The notes under the pieces were generated by a model, which was not told the origin of the DNA, searched no databases, and saw only the letters and a program-made list of their open reading frames with translations. A stretch of 64,000 bases of DNA from JBBIMP01 sp037444305 (lineage in GTDB: Bacteria; Acidobacteriota; UBA6911), in assembly GCA_037444305.1 (NCBI GenBank), contig JBBIMP010000011.1:138332-202331 (forward strand), given 5' to 3'. Shown piece after piece: positions 34,808-43,811 of this stretch. The position numbers and the translations under genes were made by a program. Positions within the stretch are counted from its first letter, which is position 1; the number at the start of each line of letters is the position of its first letter.

Positions 34808-35887
34808 GTGTATCCCGTCGCCTACTACGTCAGTTCACACGGCTACGGACACGGGGTGCGGTCGTGCGACATCATTCGCGCGCTAGGCCGCATACGCCCC
34901 GACATTGAAATCTGCATCACGAGCGAGCTCCCGGAGCCCTTCTTCCGGAACCGCCTCCCCGACTCCCGCCTGGGGTTTCGCTCCCGATCCTTCGATGTCG
35001 GGATGGTGCAGCTCGACTCGATCCGTGTAGACATTCCAGCGACGCTCGAGAGGATTTGCACACTCTACGATCAGCACGAAGAGCTGATTGCCCACGAGAC
35101 GCGGCTATTGCGCGACCTGGGAGCCCGGCTCGTGGTTTCCGACATTGCCGCGATTCCCCTGGAGGCGGCTTCACTTGCGGCTATTCCGGCGATTGCCGTG
35201 GGGAACTTCGGCTGGGACTGGATTTACTCGGCCTACCGCATGCTGGATTCCCGGTGGGAGAGGATAATCCGGTGGATCTCCGCCGGTTATGCCAAGGCGG
35301 ACCTGCTGCTGCGCCTCCCCTTCAGCGAGGAAATGAGCGCGTTTCGCCGCGTAGAGGAGATCGGTCTGGTAGCCTCGCCCGGCAGAAACCGCCGGGAGGA
35401 GATTGCCGGACTTGCCTGCTGCGACTCTCAAAAGAAGTGGATCCTGCTGTCCTTCACTTCACTGGAGTGGGATGAGCGGGCCCTCGATCGAGTAGCCGCT
35501 CTGACGGAATACGAGTTTTTCACGGTCCTGCCGTTGTTCTGGCGACGGCCCAACATCCATGCCATCGACCGGGATACAGTGTGCTTTTGCGACGTGGTCG
35601 CCTCGGTGGACGCCGTGATTTCCAAACCGGGATTCGGCATTCTTTCGGACTGCGCGGTGAACGGCAAACCCCTGCTCTATGCCGAGCGGACGGATTTTCT
35701 GGAATACCCGGTCCTGGTCGAAGGGATGGGGAAATATCTGCGCAATGCACACATCCCCGCCGAGCTTTTGTATCGCGGTGGCTTGCGGGAAGGCTTGGAT
35801 CGGCTCTGGCGCACGCCTGATCCGCCGCTGCATCCGGAGGCGGGAGGCGCTGAACGCGCTGCGCGCCGCCTGGCCGGCTATCTCTGA
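34808..35887 (+). CDS. Glycosyltransferase-like protein (GT-B fold, MurG/UGT type)
   Basis: 359 residues from GTG at 34808 (ribosome site GGAGCCGAG). The N-terminus VAYYVSSHGYGHGVRSCDII is the nucleotide-sugar transferase opening seen in GT-B proteins such as the N-terminal domain of plant L-arabinokinases. The second half has VDAVISKPGFGILSDCAVNG, then GKPLLYAERTDFLEYPVL, typical of the donor-binding end. Sugar and acceptor are unknown. No signal peptide. Confidence 0.8.
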   Translation: MYPVAYYVSSHGYGHGVRSCDIIRALGRIRPDIEICITSELPEPFFRNRLPDSRLGFRSRSFDVGMVQLDSIRVDIPATLERICTLYDQHEELIAHETRLLRDLGARLVVSDIAAIPLEAASLAAIPAIAVGNFGWDWIYSAYRMLDSRWERIIRWISAGYAKADLLLRLPFSEEMSAFRRVEEIGLVASPGRNRREEIAGLACCDSQKKWILLSFTSLEWDERALDRVAALTEYEFFTVLPLFWRRPNIHAIDRDTVCFCDVVASVDAVISKPGFGILSDCAVNGKPLLYAERTDFLEYPVLVEGMGKYLRNAHIPAELLYRGGLREGLDRLWRTPDPPLHPEAGGAERAARRLAGYL

Positions 35888-36017
35888 TCAGTCTTCACCA
35901 GGCAGAGCCCCTCGCGAATGCCGCTCTCCCTCAGCGCCCGTTGCACCTGGGGGGTGATGTGACGGAGTCCATTCGCGAAGCGACGTGGAACTCCAGTGTC
36001 TGGCGATAGCTTTTCAT
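35878..36017 (-). pseudogene. yjbQ: N-terminal remnant of a YjbQ-family gene, frameshifted
   Basis: From the ATG at 36017, overlapping the HAD gene stop as ATGA and behind GGAGCAGG, the sequence reads MKSYRQTLEFHVASR, then after a frameshift HITPQVQRALRESGIREGLC followed by LVK and a stop after TDQR. This is the start of YjbQ/UPF0047 (secondary thiamine-phosphate synthase fold). Only ~43 of ~135 residues remain; the active-site region is gone. The remnant ends inside the end of the convergent glycosyltransferase gene. Confidence 0.7.
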
Positions 36018-36697
36018 GGCCTGCTCCAGGGCGGCAAACCCCAAGCCGCGGGATCGAAGTCGCAGAGGCTCTGCAGTACCTGGTCGGCGCCCCGGCAGGC
36101 TCCGTTGCCCAGCGCGCGATCCGGCACCGCGATAACCGGCATGCCGGCCGCGACCGCGGCCTCAACCCCGGCCGGGGAATCCTCGAAAACGAGGCAGTCG
36201 CCGGGGGCGGTTCCCAGGCGTGCGGCCGCGACCAGGAAGATATCCGGCGCGGGCTTCCCCCGGCCGACTGCGGGATCGTCCCCTGCAACCAGGCAGTCGA
36301 AAATGGCGAACCATTCCCCGTGCCTCGCCGTCTTCAGGTCGAAATTGCGCCTGTCTGAACTCGTGGCCAGCGCCTGCGGAACCCCGCAGGCGTGAAAGTG
36401 CCGGGTCAGTTCCCGGGCGCCGGGCAGTGGCTCCGCCCGGGGAAACATCTCGTCGAGCAGTCCTTTCCTCTCCTTCAGATACTCCTCCGCGGACAGGGGC
36501 AGGCCGAGAGCTTCGGTGAAGATCTTCGCCGAATCCAGCGCCCTCTTGCCGATCATCCGTGCCTTCAAGCTCCAGTCGAACGACTTGCCATACCTGCGTG
36601 CGATGACCATCGCGGCTTCGGTATAGTACTGCTCGGTGTCGAGCAGAAGGCCGTCGACGTCGTAAATGAGGCAATGCACGGACTTGATTGCTGGCAT
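36014..36697 (-). CDS. HAD-family sugar-phosphatase-like hydrolase (subfamily IA)
   Basis: 227 residues from the ATG at 36697. Motif I is IYDVDGLLLDTE (nucleophile and acid Asps); motif II LATSSD; motif III Lys in GRGKPAPDIFL; motif IV VFEDSPAGVEAA. The four-helix cap between motifs I and II resembles pseudouridine-5'-phosphatase/beta-phosphoglucomutase relatives. It follows glgP by 50 bases, so a sugar-phosphate substrate is plausible; exact substrate unknown. Confidence 0.88.
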   Translation of the reverse strand: MPAIKSVHCLIYDVDGLLLDTEQYYTEAAMVIARRYGKSFDWSLKARMIGKRALDSAKIFTEALGLPLSAEEYLKERKGLLDEMFPRAEPLPGARELTRHFHACGVPQALATSSDRRNFDLKTARHGEWFAIFDCLVAGDDPAVGRGKPAPDIFLVAAARLGTAPGDCLVFEDSPAGVEAAVAAGMPVIAVPDRALGNGACRGADQVLQSLCDFDPAAWGLPPWSRP

Positions 36698-36747
36698 GGC
36701 TGATCCTCGGGATTTCGAATTGCAGGCGCCGCGCAGGCAGCGCGCAC

Positions 36748-39309
36748 TCACTTCCAGATAACAAGACCTTCGCGGAAGGCGTTGTCCAGGTCGGTGTTTT
36801 TCGGCAGCACCCTCACGGTGCATCCGTGCCGGCCGCTGGTGCGGGGCTCGATGGAGCCCAGGAACATATGCACCGAGCCCTCCGGCTTGCCGTCGGGGTG
36901 CATGGTGACGATCTTGGACTGCAGAATTTCGCCCTTCGCCCCAATCGGTCCCTGGAAGAGCTGGACGGACACATCATCGGGCGTCAGCTGGCTCAGGTCG
37001 ATCCACGCCTGGACCTTGAGCGACATGCCGACCTTCAGGTCTTCGGGCATGTGCCCCTTGACCTCATGGATGCGGATGGCCGGCCAGTGGGACTTCACCC
37101 GCTCCTTCCATGCGGCGAACACCCTGGCCCGGGCGAAATCCTCGGCCGCCAGCTCCTCGTAGCGCCGCCTTGCGGGGTGATAGAGGTTTTCGGTGTACTC
37201 GCGCAGCATCCTCTTGGAATTGAATTGAGGGCCGAGCGCCCTCATGGCTGTCTTCATTTTGCCCAGCCACCCGCGCGGCAGCCCGTCGGCGGCCCTCGTG
37301 AAGAAGAGCGGCACGATGTCCTTTTCGAGGAGATCGTACAGGGCGTTGGACTCGACCTCGTCCTGGTAATATTCGTTGCCGTATTCCTCGTGGCTGCCGA
37401 TCGCCCAGCCGGTGCTCGGATTGTAAGCCTCGTCCCACCACCCGTCCAGGATGCTCAGGTTGAGCGCGCCATTGAGCGCCGCCTTCATGCCGCTGGTGCC
37501 GCTCGCCTCCAGCGGGCGCCGCGGGGTGTTCAACCAGATGTCCACGCCCTGCACCAGGTAGCGTGCGACCACCATGTCGTAATCTTCGATGAACACCATC
37601 CGCCGCCGCACGTCGGGCCGGCGCTCGAAGTGAATGATCTGGCGGATCAGGTCCTTGCCCGTGTTGTCCTGAGGATGGGCCTTGCCGGCGAAGATGATCT
37701 GAACGGGCCGTTTCTCCTGGTTTAGGATCCGAATCAGGCGTTCGGCATCCCGGAACATGAGGGTGGCGCGCTTGTAGGTGGCGAAGCGCCGGGCAAATCC
37801 GATGGTGAGGGCCTCCGGATCCAGGATCTCGTCTGCCTGATGCACCTCCGTCGTGGGCGCCCCCCGCCTTTCCAGCTGGCTGCGCAGCCGCGCGCGGGCA
37901 AAGGCGACCAGGCGTTCGCGGCGTCGTTCGTGCGTCCGCCAGAGTTCCTCGTCCGGGATGTTGTGGATGCGGCTCCAGAGCGCGTAATCTCCCGGATCTT
38001 CACGCCAGCGCGGCCCCAGGTAGCGTGTGAGCAGGCCGGCCATGTCGCGGCTGACCCACGAGGGAGCATGCACGCCGTTGGTTACCGCGGTGATCGGCGT
38101 CTCCTCCTCAGGGAGCCCCGGCCAGACATTCCTCCACATTCTCCTGGATGTCGTCCCGTGAAGCTGGCTGACACCGTTGCTGTAGCCCGCCATCCTGAGC
38201 GCGAGGACGGTCATGCAGAAATCCTCGTGACTGTCCTCCGGGTTCTGCCGGCCGAGGGCGAAGAACCGCTTCTGGTCCAGGTGGAGAGACTTGTAGAAGG
38301 CCTGCAAGTATTTCTCGACCAGCGCCGGCGAGAAATAGTCATTGCCCGCTATGACCGGAGTATGTGTCGTGAAAACCGTCCCCGCTATTGTAGCCTCGCG
38401 CGCCTCGGGGAAAGTAAGTCCCTGGTCCGCCATCAGCCGCCGGCACCGCTCCAGGGCCAGAAAGGCAGAATGTCCTTCATTCATGTGGTACACCAGCGGC
38501 TTGATGCCGAGCGCCGCGAGTGCCCTGCAGCCGCCGATCCCCAGCAGGATTTCCTGCTTGATCCGGGTTTCCCTGTCGCCGCCGTAAAGCTCGTCGGTGA
38601 TGTCCTGGTCCTGCGGGGAGTTGGCCGAGATGTTCGTGTCCAACAGGTAAAGGGGAATCCTGCCCACCTGGACCCGCCAGATCTGCGCATGAACCTGTCT
38701 CTCCGGGAAATCGACTGCCACCGTGAGAGCGCGACCGTCGCTGTTTTTCTCGAGGTGCAGCGGCAGGGTGAAGAAGTCATTTTCAGGATACATTTCCTGC
38801 TGCCAGCCATCCGCGTTCAGGTACTGGCGGAAGTAGCCCTTCTGGTAAAGAAGTCCGACACCGATGAGAGGGATCCCGAGGTCGCTGGCCGACTTGAGGT
38901 GGTCGCCGGCAAGCACGCCCAGGCCGCCCGAATATATGGGGAGGCACCCGGCAATGCCATACTCGGCCGAGAAGTAGGCTATGGCCGGCGCGCCCTCTCC
39001 GTTGTGCACCCGCCGATACCATGTGGAAGGCGCATGAATGTACTCGCGGAACCTCTCGGTGGCTCTTTCCATCTGCGCGATGAAAGCGTCATCGCGGGCA
39101 GCCGCGGTCAGCTTCTCCTGCTTGATCCGTCCCAGCATTTCCACGGGATTGTGATGGGTATCCTCCCACAGGTCCGGGTCCAGGCGCATGAACAGCTCGA
39201 GGAGTTCGTGATCCCAGGTCCACAGCATGTTGTAGGCCAGCTCTTTCAGCACGGTGAGCTCTTCCGGCAGGGCGGGCGACACGGAAAAAGTGAAGATGGG
39301 CCGAGTCAT
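36748..39309 (-). CDS. glgP: Alpha-glucan (glycogen/maltodextrin) phosphorylase
   Basis: Releases glucose-1-P from alpha-1,4-glucans. 853 residues of the bacterial short GT35 type: the N-terminal DUF3417-like segment (ELAYNMLWTWDHELLELF), FSAEYGIAGCLPIYSGGLG, VYHMNEGHSAFLALER, and the PLP region EASGTSGMKAALNGALNLSI with the Schiff-base Lys. The C-terminus NTDLDNAFREGLVIWK is intact. Product glucose-1-P would feed Pgm, encoded at 21.9-23.5 kb. Confidence 0.95.
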   Translation of the reverse strand: MTRPIFTFSVSPALPEELTVLKELAYNMLWTWDHELLELFMRLDPDLWEDTHHNPVEMLGRIKQEKLTAAARDDAFIAQMERATERFREYIHAPSTWYRRVHNGEGAPAIAYFSAEYGIAGCLPIYSGGLGVLAGDHLKSASDLGIPLIGVGLLYQKGYFRQYLNADGWQQEMYPENDFFTLPLHLEKNSDGRALTVAVDFPERQVHAQIWRVQVGRIPLYLLDTNISANSPQDQDITDELYGGDRETRIKQEILLGIGGCRALAALGIKPLVYHMNEGHSAFLALERCRRLMADQGLTFPEAREATIAGTVFTTHTPVIAGNDYFSPALVEKYLQAFYKSLHLDQKRFFALGRQNPEDSHEDFCMTVLALRMAGYSNGVSQLHGTTSRRMWRNVWPGLPEEETPITAVTNGVHAPSWVSRDMAGLLTRYLGPRWREDPGDYALWSRIHNIPDEELWRTHERRRERLVAFARARLRSQLERRGAPTTEVHQADEILDPEALTIGFARRFATYKRATLMFRDAERLIRILNQEKRPVQIIFAGKAHPQDNTGKDLIRQIIHFERRPDVRRRMVFIEDYDMVVARYLVQGVDIWLNTPRRPLEASGTSGMKAALNGALNLSILDGWWDEAYNPSTGWAIGSHEEYGNEYYQDEVESNALYDLLEKDIVPLFFTRAADGLPRGWLGKMKTAMRALGPQFNSKRMLREYTENLYHPARRRYEELAAEDFARARVFAAWKERVKSHWPAIRIHEVKGHMPEDLKVGMSLKVQAWIDLSQLTPDDVSVQLFQGPIGAKGEILQSKIVTMHPDGKPEGSVHMFLGSIEPRTSGRHGCTVRVLPKNTDLDNAFREGLVIWK

Positions 39310-39426
39310 GTTTCCTCCTAGGCTCTCCAGCGGGGGCTTCCCTAAGACCCGAGTTCCGGGGCCGACGACAGCAATCCATCAAGTCGATAAGGATAGGCAA
39401 AGGCAGTGTTTTACACAATATAAAAG

Positions 39427-39552
39427 GTCGGTTGAGCGTGACGGTTTCCATGGGTGCGACGCTCGCAAGGCCGGAGGACGACCAGAAGAGCCTTCTCAGG
39501 AGGGCCGACCAGCTGCTCTACCACAGCAAGGAGGCGGCAGAAACCGGGGCGC
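39427..39552 (+). pseudogene. C-terminal remnant of a GGDEF diguanylate cyclase
   Basis: About 40 codons read SVTVSMGATLARPEDDQKSL, then LRRADQLLYHSKEAAETG. This is the conserved end of GGDEF domains (S-x-G-x-A...LLxRADxxLYxxK). The preceding GGDEF core is missing; just upstream is the start region of divergent glgP. The frame runs on past the homology into moaA. A remnant only. Confidence 0.7.
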
Positions 39553-39654
39553 AATGGACTGGGAGCTGTCGCAACACGACAGCCTCGCACGCGCCACACC
39601 CCGGCCTCCCGGCCATGGAGCCTTGTGGTATCATGCGGCTCCGGGGAGGATGGG

Positions 39655-40668
39655 ATGCTGGTGGACAGCCTGAACCGGCCGATCCGCGATCTGCGGATCT
39701 CAGTGACCGACCGATGCAACTACCGCTGTAGCTACTGCATGCCTGGTGAAGGCTACGAGTGGATCGAGCGGAGCGAGATTCTCTCCTTCGAAGAAATTGC
39801 GGCTCTCGCGCGCATCTTCGTACGGCTGGGCGCCGCCAAGATCCGGATCACCGGCGGGGAACCCCTCCTCAGACGCGACCTCGAGCGCCTCGTTGAACAA
39901 CTGAGCGAAATCCCCGGAATACGGGACATCTGTGTCACTACTAACGGCTCGCTGTTGGCGCGTCTGGCCGGCCGGCTGGCGGCGGCCGGCCTGCGGCGGG
40001 TCAATGTGAGCCTGGATTCGCTCGATCCGGAGCGATTCCGGAGGATCACTCAAAACGGGGAATTGCGGCACGTCCTCGACGGATTGTTTGCCGCGCGGCG
40101 CGCCGGCCTGGGACCCGTAAAGCTCAACACCGTGGTTGTCCGGGGGGTCAACGACGACGAGGTCCTCGACATGGTGGATTTCGCGCGGAGCCACGGCTTT
40201 TCGCTCCGCTTCATCGAGTACATGGATGCGGGCAATGCGACGGATTGGCAGACCCGGAAGCTGGTGCCCCAGGCCGAAATCCTGGCGCGGATCCACCAGA
40301 AGTTTCCCTTGATCGAGGCTTCCGGGGCGGAAGCTTCGGCTCCTGCGACGGCCTATGAGTTCGCCGATGGAGCGGGAAGCATCGGGATCATTCCCTCGGT
40401 CAGCGCGCCCTTCTGCCGGGGCTGCAACCGGGCGAGGCTCACGGCGGACGGCCATCTGGTGACATGCCTCTTTTCGGACAGGGGGCACGACCTTAAGGGC
40501 CTGCTGCGCGGCGGCGCGGGCGAGGAGCGGATCGCGGGTTTCATCGAGTCGGTCTGGTTCTGCCGCAGCGACAGGTATTCGGAGGAGCGCTTCGCGGCCA
40601 TGAACTCGGACGAGGGCTACCAGGCCGCTGCGCGCCGCAAAATCGAAATGATCAGGCTCGGGGGGTAG
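39655..40668 (+). CDS. moaA: GTP 3',8-cyclase (molybdenum cofactor synthesis)
   Basis: Radical-SAM enzyme for the first step of molybdopterin synthesis. The ATG at 39655 is chosen for its GGGGAGGA ribosome site and family N-terminus (LNRPIRDLRISVTDRCNYRC). First cluster CNYRCSYC (CxxxCxxC), ITGGEPLLRRDLERL, second cluster CRGCNRARLTADGHLVTC, and the functional C-terminal Gly-Gly end (RLGG). 337 residues. No other mo genes are in the window. Confidence 0.96.
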   Translation: MLVDSLNRPIRDLRISVTDRCNYRCSYCMPGEGYEWIERSEILSFEEIAALARIFVRLGAAKIRITGGEPLLRRDLERLVEQLSEIPGIRDICVTTNGSLLARLAGRLAAAGLRRVNVSLDSLDPERFRRITQNGELRHVLDGLFAARRAGLGPVKLNTVVVRGVNDDEVLDMVDFARSHGFSLRFIEYMDAGNATDWQTRKLVPQAEILARIHQKFPLIEASGAEASAPATAYEFADGAGSIGIIPSVSAPFCRGCNRARLTADGHLVTCLFSDRGHDLKGLLRGGAGEERIAGFIESVWFCRSDRYSEERFAAMNSDEGYQAAARRKIEMIRLGG

Positions 40669-40695
40669 AGGCAGACTGGAGCGCCCCGCGGGGCG

Positions 40696-41550
40696 TCAGA
40701 GGGTTGCACCGTGCAGCAGCGAGGCCAGGATCGATAGCGTCGTGAGCCCGATGCACGCCAGCGCTGCCAGCATGTGATCCCCCCGCTCGGGCTCGAGCGG
40801 ATCCAGCCACCGGGACATCCCGTAGCCGCCGATAAAACCTCCCAGGTGTCCGTAGTTGTCCACCCCCGGCATGGCGAAGCCGAACAGAAAGAGGATCAGG
40901 GCATAGGTCCAGGCCTGCCCGCCGATGTGGCTGCTCCCCCCCCTGCGGCCATAGTAAACGAGCGCTCCCAGCAGGCCGAAGATCGGCGCGGAGGCGCCGA
41001 TCGTGAGCTGCGCGCCGCGGAGGAAGGGGATAGGCATCCAGCCGAGGAAGTAGCCCGCCGTGCTGCTTAGCAGAAACCCGGCAATCGAGGACGCCGTGTA
41101 GATGATCACCATGCGGGAGCCGCCGTAGAGCTCTGCCGTGGCAGGAGCGAGCTGGCGGACCCAGAGCATGTTGAACAGGATGTGCAGCAGGCCTCCGTGC
41201 AGCCAGGCGGCGCTCAGCAGTGTCCACCAGCGGTTGAGATGGAAAACGGGGATCGCTCCGCTGGCGCCGAAGAGAAAAAGAGACTTCGAACTGGGAGAGA
41301 GGAATGAGAACATTCCCCCGCTGCGGATGCCGGCTGGGTCCACCAGCAGGGTCGCCACGTACAGCGCCGCGCATCCCCCCATCACCAGCGGGACGAAGCC
41401 GAGATCGCCGCCGAATCGGCGCAGCAGCGGAGCGAAGCCCCACATTCCCGGATTTCTGCGCCCGCAGTTCCAACAGACCGGGTCGCGCACCCCGACGAGC
41501 TTGCCGCACGAAGCACAAATTACCGATCCTGATCTCTGGCGTCTGAACAT
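40696..41550 (-). CDS. Rhomboid-family intramembrane serine protease with N-terminal zinc ribbon
   Basis: 284 residues. The first 35 residues hold a zinc ribbon (CASCGKL and CWNCGRRN). The rhomboid core has six or more hydrophobic helices, an HGGLLHILFNMLWV motif, catalytic Ser in TIGASAPIFGLLGAL (GxSx) and catalytic His in NYGHLGGFIGGY. It cleaves transmembrane helices of unknown partners. Confidence 0.92.
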   Translation of the reverse strand: MFRRQRSGSVICASCGKLVGVRDPVCWNCGRRNPGMWGFAPLLRRFGGDLGFVPLVMGGCAALYVATLLVDPAGIRSGGMFSFLSPSSKSLFLFGASGAIPVFHLNRWWTLLSAAWLHGGLLHILFNMLWVRQLAPATAELYGGSRMVIIYTASSIAGFLLSSTAGYFLGWMPIPFLRGAQLTIGASAPIFGLLGALVYYGRRGGSSHIGGQAWTYALILFLFGFAMPGVDNYGHLGGFIGGYGMSRWLDPLEPERGDHMLAALACIGLTTLSILASLLHGATL

Positions 41551-41662
41551 GGGGGCCTCAACTGCCGGGGATTCCCGGTGCCTGGGTTTCCTGCCGGCGA
41601 TTGTCTTCTCGCCTCCAGGGCTCGAAGGCGACCGGTGCCAAAAACAACTGCGTGCGGCCTGC

Positions 41663-43771
41663 CTACCGGGGTGTGGCGTCGGGGAGGCCGCCGTCCACCG
41701 GCAGGGTAGCGCCGGTGGTCGGGGTCCGGCGGGTCGCGAAGTAAAGCACGGCGTTCCCCACGTGCCTGGCTGTCACCCTGGCCTTCAGCAGATTCCGGTT
41801 GCGATAGTATTCCTCGAGGCCCTGCTCGTCCAGGCCGCGCGCGCGCATCCGGCCGGGTCCCACCGCGGCCCAGAGCCCCGATCTCCGGCCTTCATCTCCG
41901 AACACCGCATCCGGGGAGACCATGTTGACCCTTACTCCCAGCTCCGCCAGCTCCAGGCTGGCGATGCGCGCGAGCTGGTGCGCCCCGCTTTTGGTGGCGC
42001 TGTAGGCGCCGAAGTTGGCGCCCGGAGAAAAAACGTTTTTGGTCGACACCAGAACGATGTCACCTCCGGTGCCCTGCAGCCGGAAATGCCTTGCCGACTC
42101 CGCCAGCACCAGCAGCGTGCCTTCGAGGTTTATCCGCTCGAGCCTGCGGAACTCCTCCAGCTGCATCTCGGCCAGCGACGACACATGGGCCAGGCCGGCA
42201 TTTACGATAACGACGTCGACTCCTCCCCACGCAGAGATCACCTGAGCAAAGCCGGCCGCCACCGATTCGGGCGCTGTGACGTCCAGCGGCGCGCCCATGA
42301 CGCGCTCGCCGAAGGACGGCCGCAGCTCTGCCACCAGGCTGTCCAGGCGCTCTCCGGGCAGATCGGTGAGGGCCACGTGGCAGCCCTGTTCCAGCAACAC
42401 CTCGGCCACACCCGCACCGATCGCACCCGCGGCTCCGGTGACCAGGGCCACGTGGTGGGACAGGGGCAGGATCGAGTTCCCCCCGAGCTTCGCGTGCTGC
42501 AGACCCCGGTATTCCATGTCGAACAGCTCGGCTTCCGGGATCCCGAGATAGGTGCCCATCGCCGCCACCATCGACTTGACCGCAAGCGTGTGGGCAGTGA
42601 CATCCCGGACGATGCGGGCCGCGTGGACGTCTTTCCCGGCACAGATCGCCCCCACCCCGGGCATCAGAATCACCCGGGGCATGGAATCGAGACGCGAGAT
42701 TCCGCCGGGCATCCGCGCGGCATGTCGCGAGACATACGCGTCATAGGAGCCGCAGTAACCGGCGATCGCATCGGCCATCAGCGTCCGGAGTTCTTCGGCT
42801 TCCCTGAAGTCCGGCGCCTCCACCCAGAGCGGGAGAGCCTTGGTGCGGATCAGGTGGTCGGAGGTCAGCGGCGGAGAAAGGGCGAACTCCTTCCCGCGGT
42901 CGGAATCGACAAAATCGAGGACTTCGCGGGTGATGAGCGGCACCAGGATGGAGCGGATGAAAGGATCGTCGGGGCCGCCAGACGGCCTTGCGAGAAGCCC
43001 TCGGATGAGCGGGCCGATCCTGGCGTAGCGGGCCCCGGCATCCTGGACCGGGGTGGCCGAGGCAACAATCAGCGGGCGCCGGGACCTGCGGGCGATGAAT
43101 GCCTCGGCCCGGTTGATCAGCTCCACGCTCGCTTCATAGGACTGTCGGGCTGTGCTCCCCCAGGTGAGCAGTCCGTGCCGCATCCACACCATGCCCCGGC
43201 AATCGCCGGCCTGGTCGTAGGCCACGGCGGCCGCCCGGGCGAGCTTGAATCCGGGCCTGACGTAACCGAGGATCGAGACGTCGGAACCAAGCGCCTCACG
43301 CACGAGGTCCTCGCCATCCGGCTGGTTGGTAAGGGCGAGGATCGCATCCGCGTGGGTGTGGTCGACGAATTTCTCCGGAATGAAGGCGTGCACCAGCGTT
43401 TCGATCGATGGCACCGGACCCCTCGACTCCAGCAGGTGGGTCCGCAGCTCGCGGATCATGTCCTCGTCGGACAGGTCCTCCAGCGTGCGCAGCCTCCTGA
43501 GATACTCCAAATCCAGCCGGACATACCCCTCGGGTTCGCTGGAGGCCATGTTGAATCCCGAGGCCTTGACGAAGATCGCCGGGATGATCTCGCCGAAGAT
43601 GTTGGCGTATGTGGTCTTGACCGAAGCGTTGCCCCCCCCGTGCAGCACCAGGCACTCTTCCGCGCCGATGAGGGTTGCCACGTAGAGACGCAGGGCGAGG
43701 TCCTCCCCCCACTTCTCACCGTACGTGGCAATGCACTCTGCCGCGCGTTCGTCCGACCAGCGGTTTTCCAT
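41663..43771 (-). CDS. Bifunctional class II aldolase / short-chain dehydrogenase (RhaD-RhaE-like)
   Basis: 702 residues in two domains. Residues ~1-410 are a class II aldolase/adducin fold (VLHGGGNASVKTT, VDHTHADAILALTN with zinc His residues, WMRHGLLTWG). Residues ~440-700 are an SDR: VTGAAGAIGAGVAEVLLEQG, IVNAGLAHVSS, catalytic Ser then YSATKSGAHQLARI. This architecture is known for rhamnulose-1-phosphate aldolase/lactaldehyde dehydrogenase. It lies 40 bases downstream of the LsrF-type aldolase and is likely co-transcribed. Confidence 0.92.
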   Translation of the reverse strand: MENRWSDERAAECIATYGEKWGEDLALRLYVATLIGAEECLVLHGGGNASVKTTYANIFGEIIPAIFVKASGFNMASSEPEGYVRLDLEYLRRLRTLEDLSDEDMIRELRTHLLESRGPVPSIETLVHAFIPEKFVDHTHADAILALTNQPDGEDLVREALGSDVSILGYVRPGFKLARAAAVAYDQAGDCRGMVWMRHGLLTWGSTARQSYEASVELINRAEAFIARRSRRPLIVASATPVQDAGARYARIGPLIRGLLARPSGGPDDPFIRSILVPLITREVLDFVDSDRGKEFALSPPLTSDHLIRTKALPLWVEAPDFREAEELRTLMADAIAGYCGSYDAYVSRHAARMPGGISRLDSMPRVILMPGVGAICAGKDVHAARIVRDVTAHTLAVKSMVAAMGTYLGIPEAELFDMEYRGLQHAKLGGNSILPLSHHVALVTGAAGAIGAGVAEVLLEQGCHVALTDLPGERLDSLVAELRPSFGERVMGAPLDVTAPESVAAGFAQVISAWGGVDVVIVNAGLAHVSSLAEMQLEEFRRLERINLEGTLLVLAESARHFRLQGTGGDIVLVSTKNVFSPGANFGAYSATKSGAHQLARIASLELAELGVRVNMVSPDAVFGDEGRRSGLWAAVGPGRMRARGLDEQGLEEYYRNRNLLKARVTARHVGNAVLYFATRRTPTTGATLPVDGGLPDATPR

Positions 43772-43811
43772 GGATATCCCGGATCGTATTCGGTGGGGCG
43801 CGCCCCTGTTG

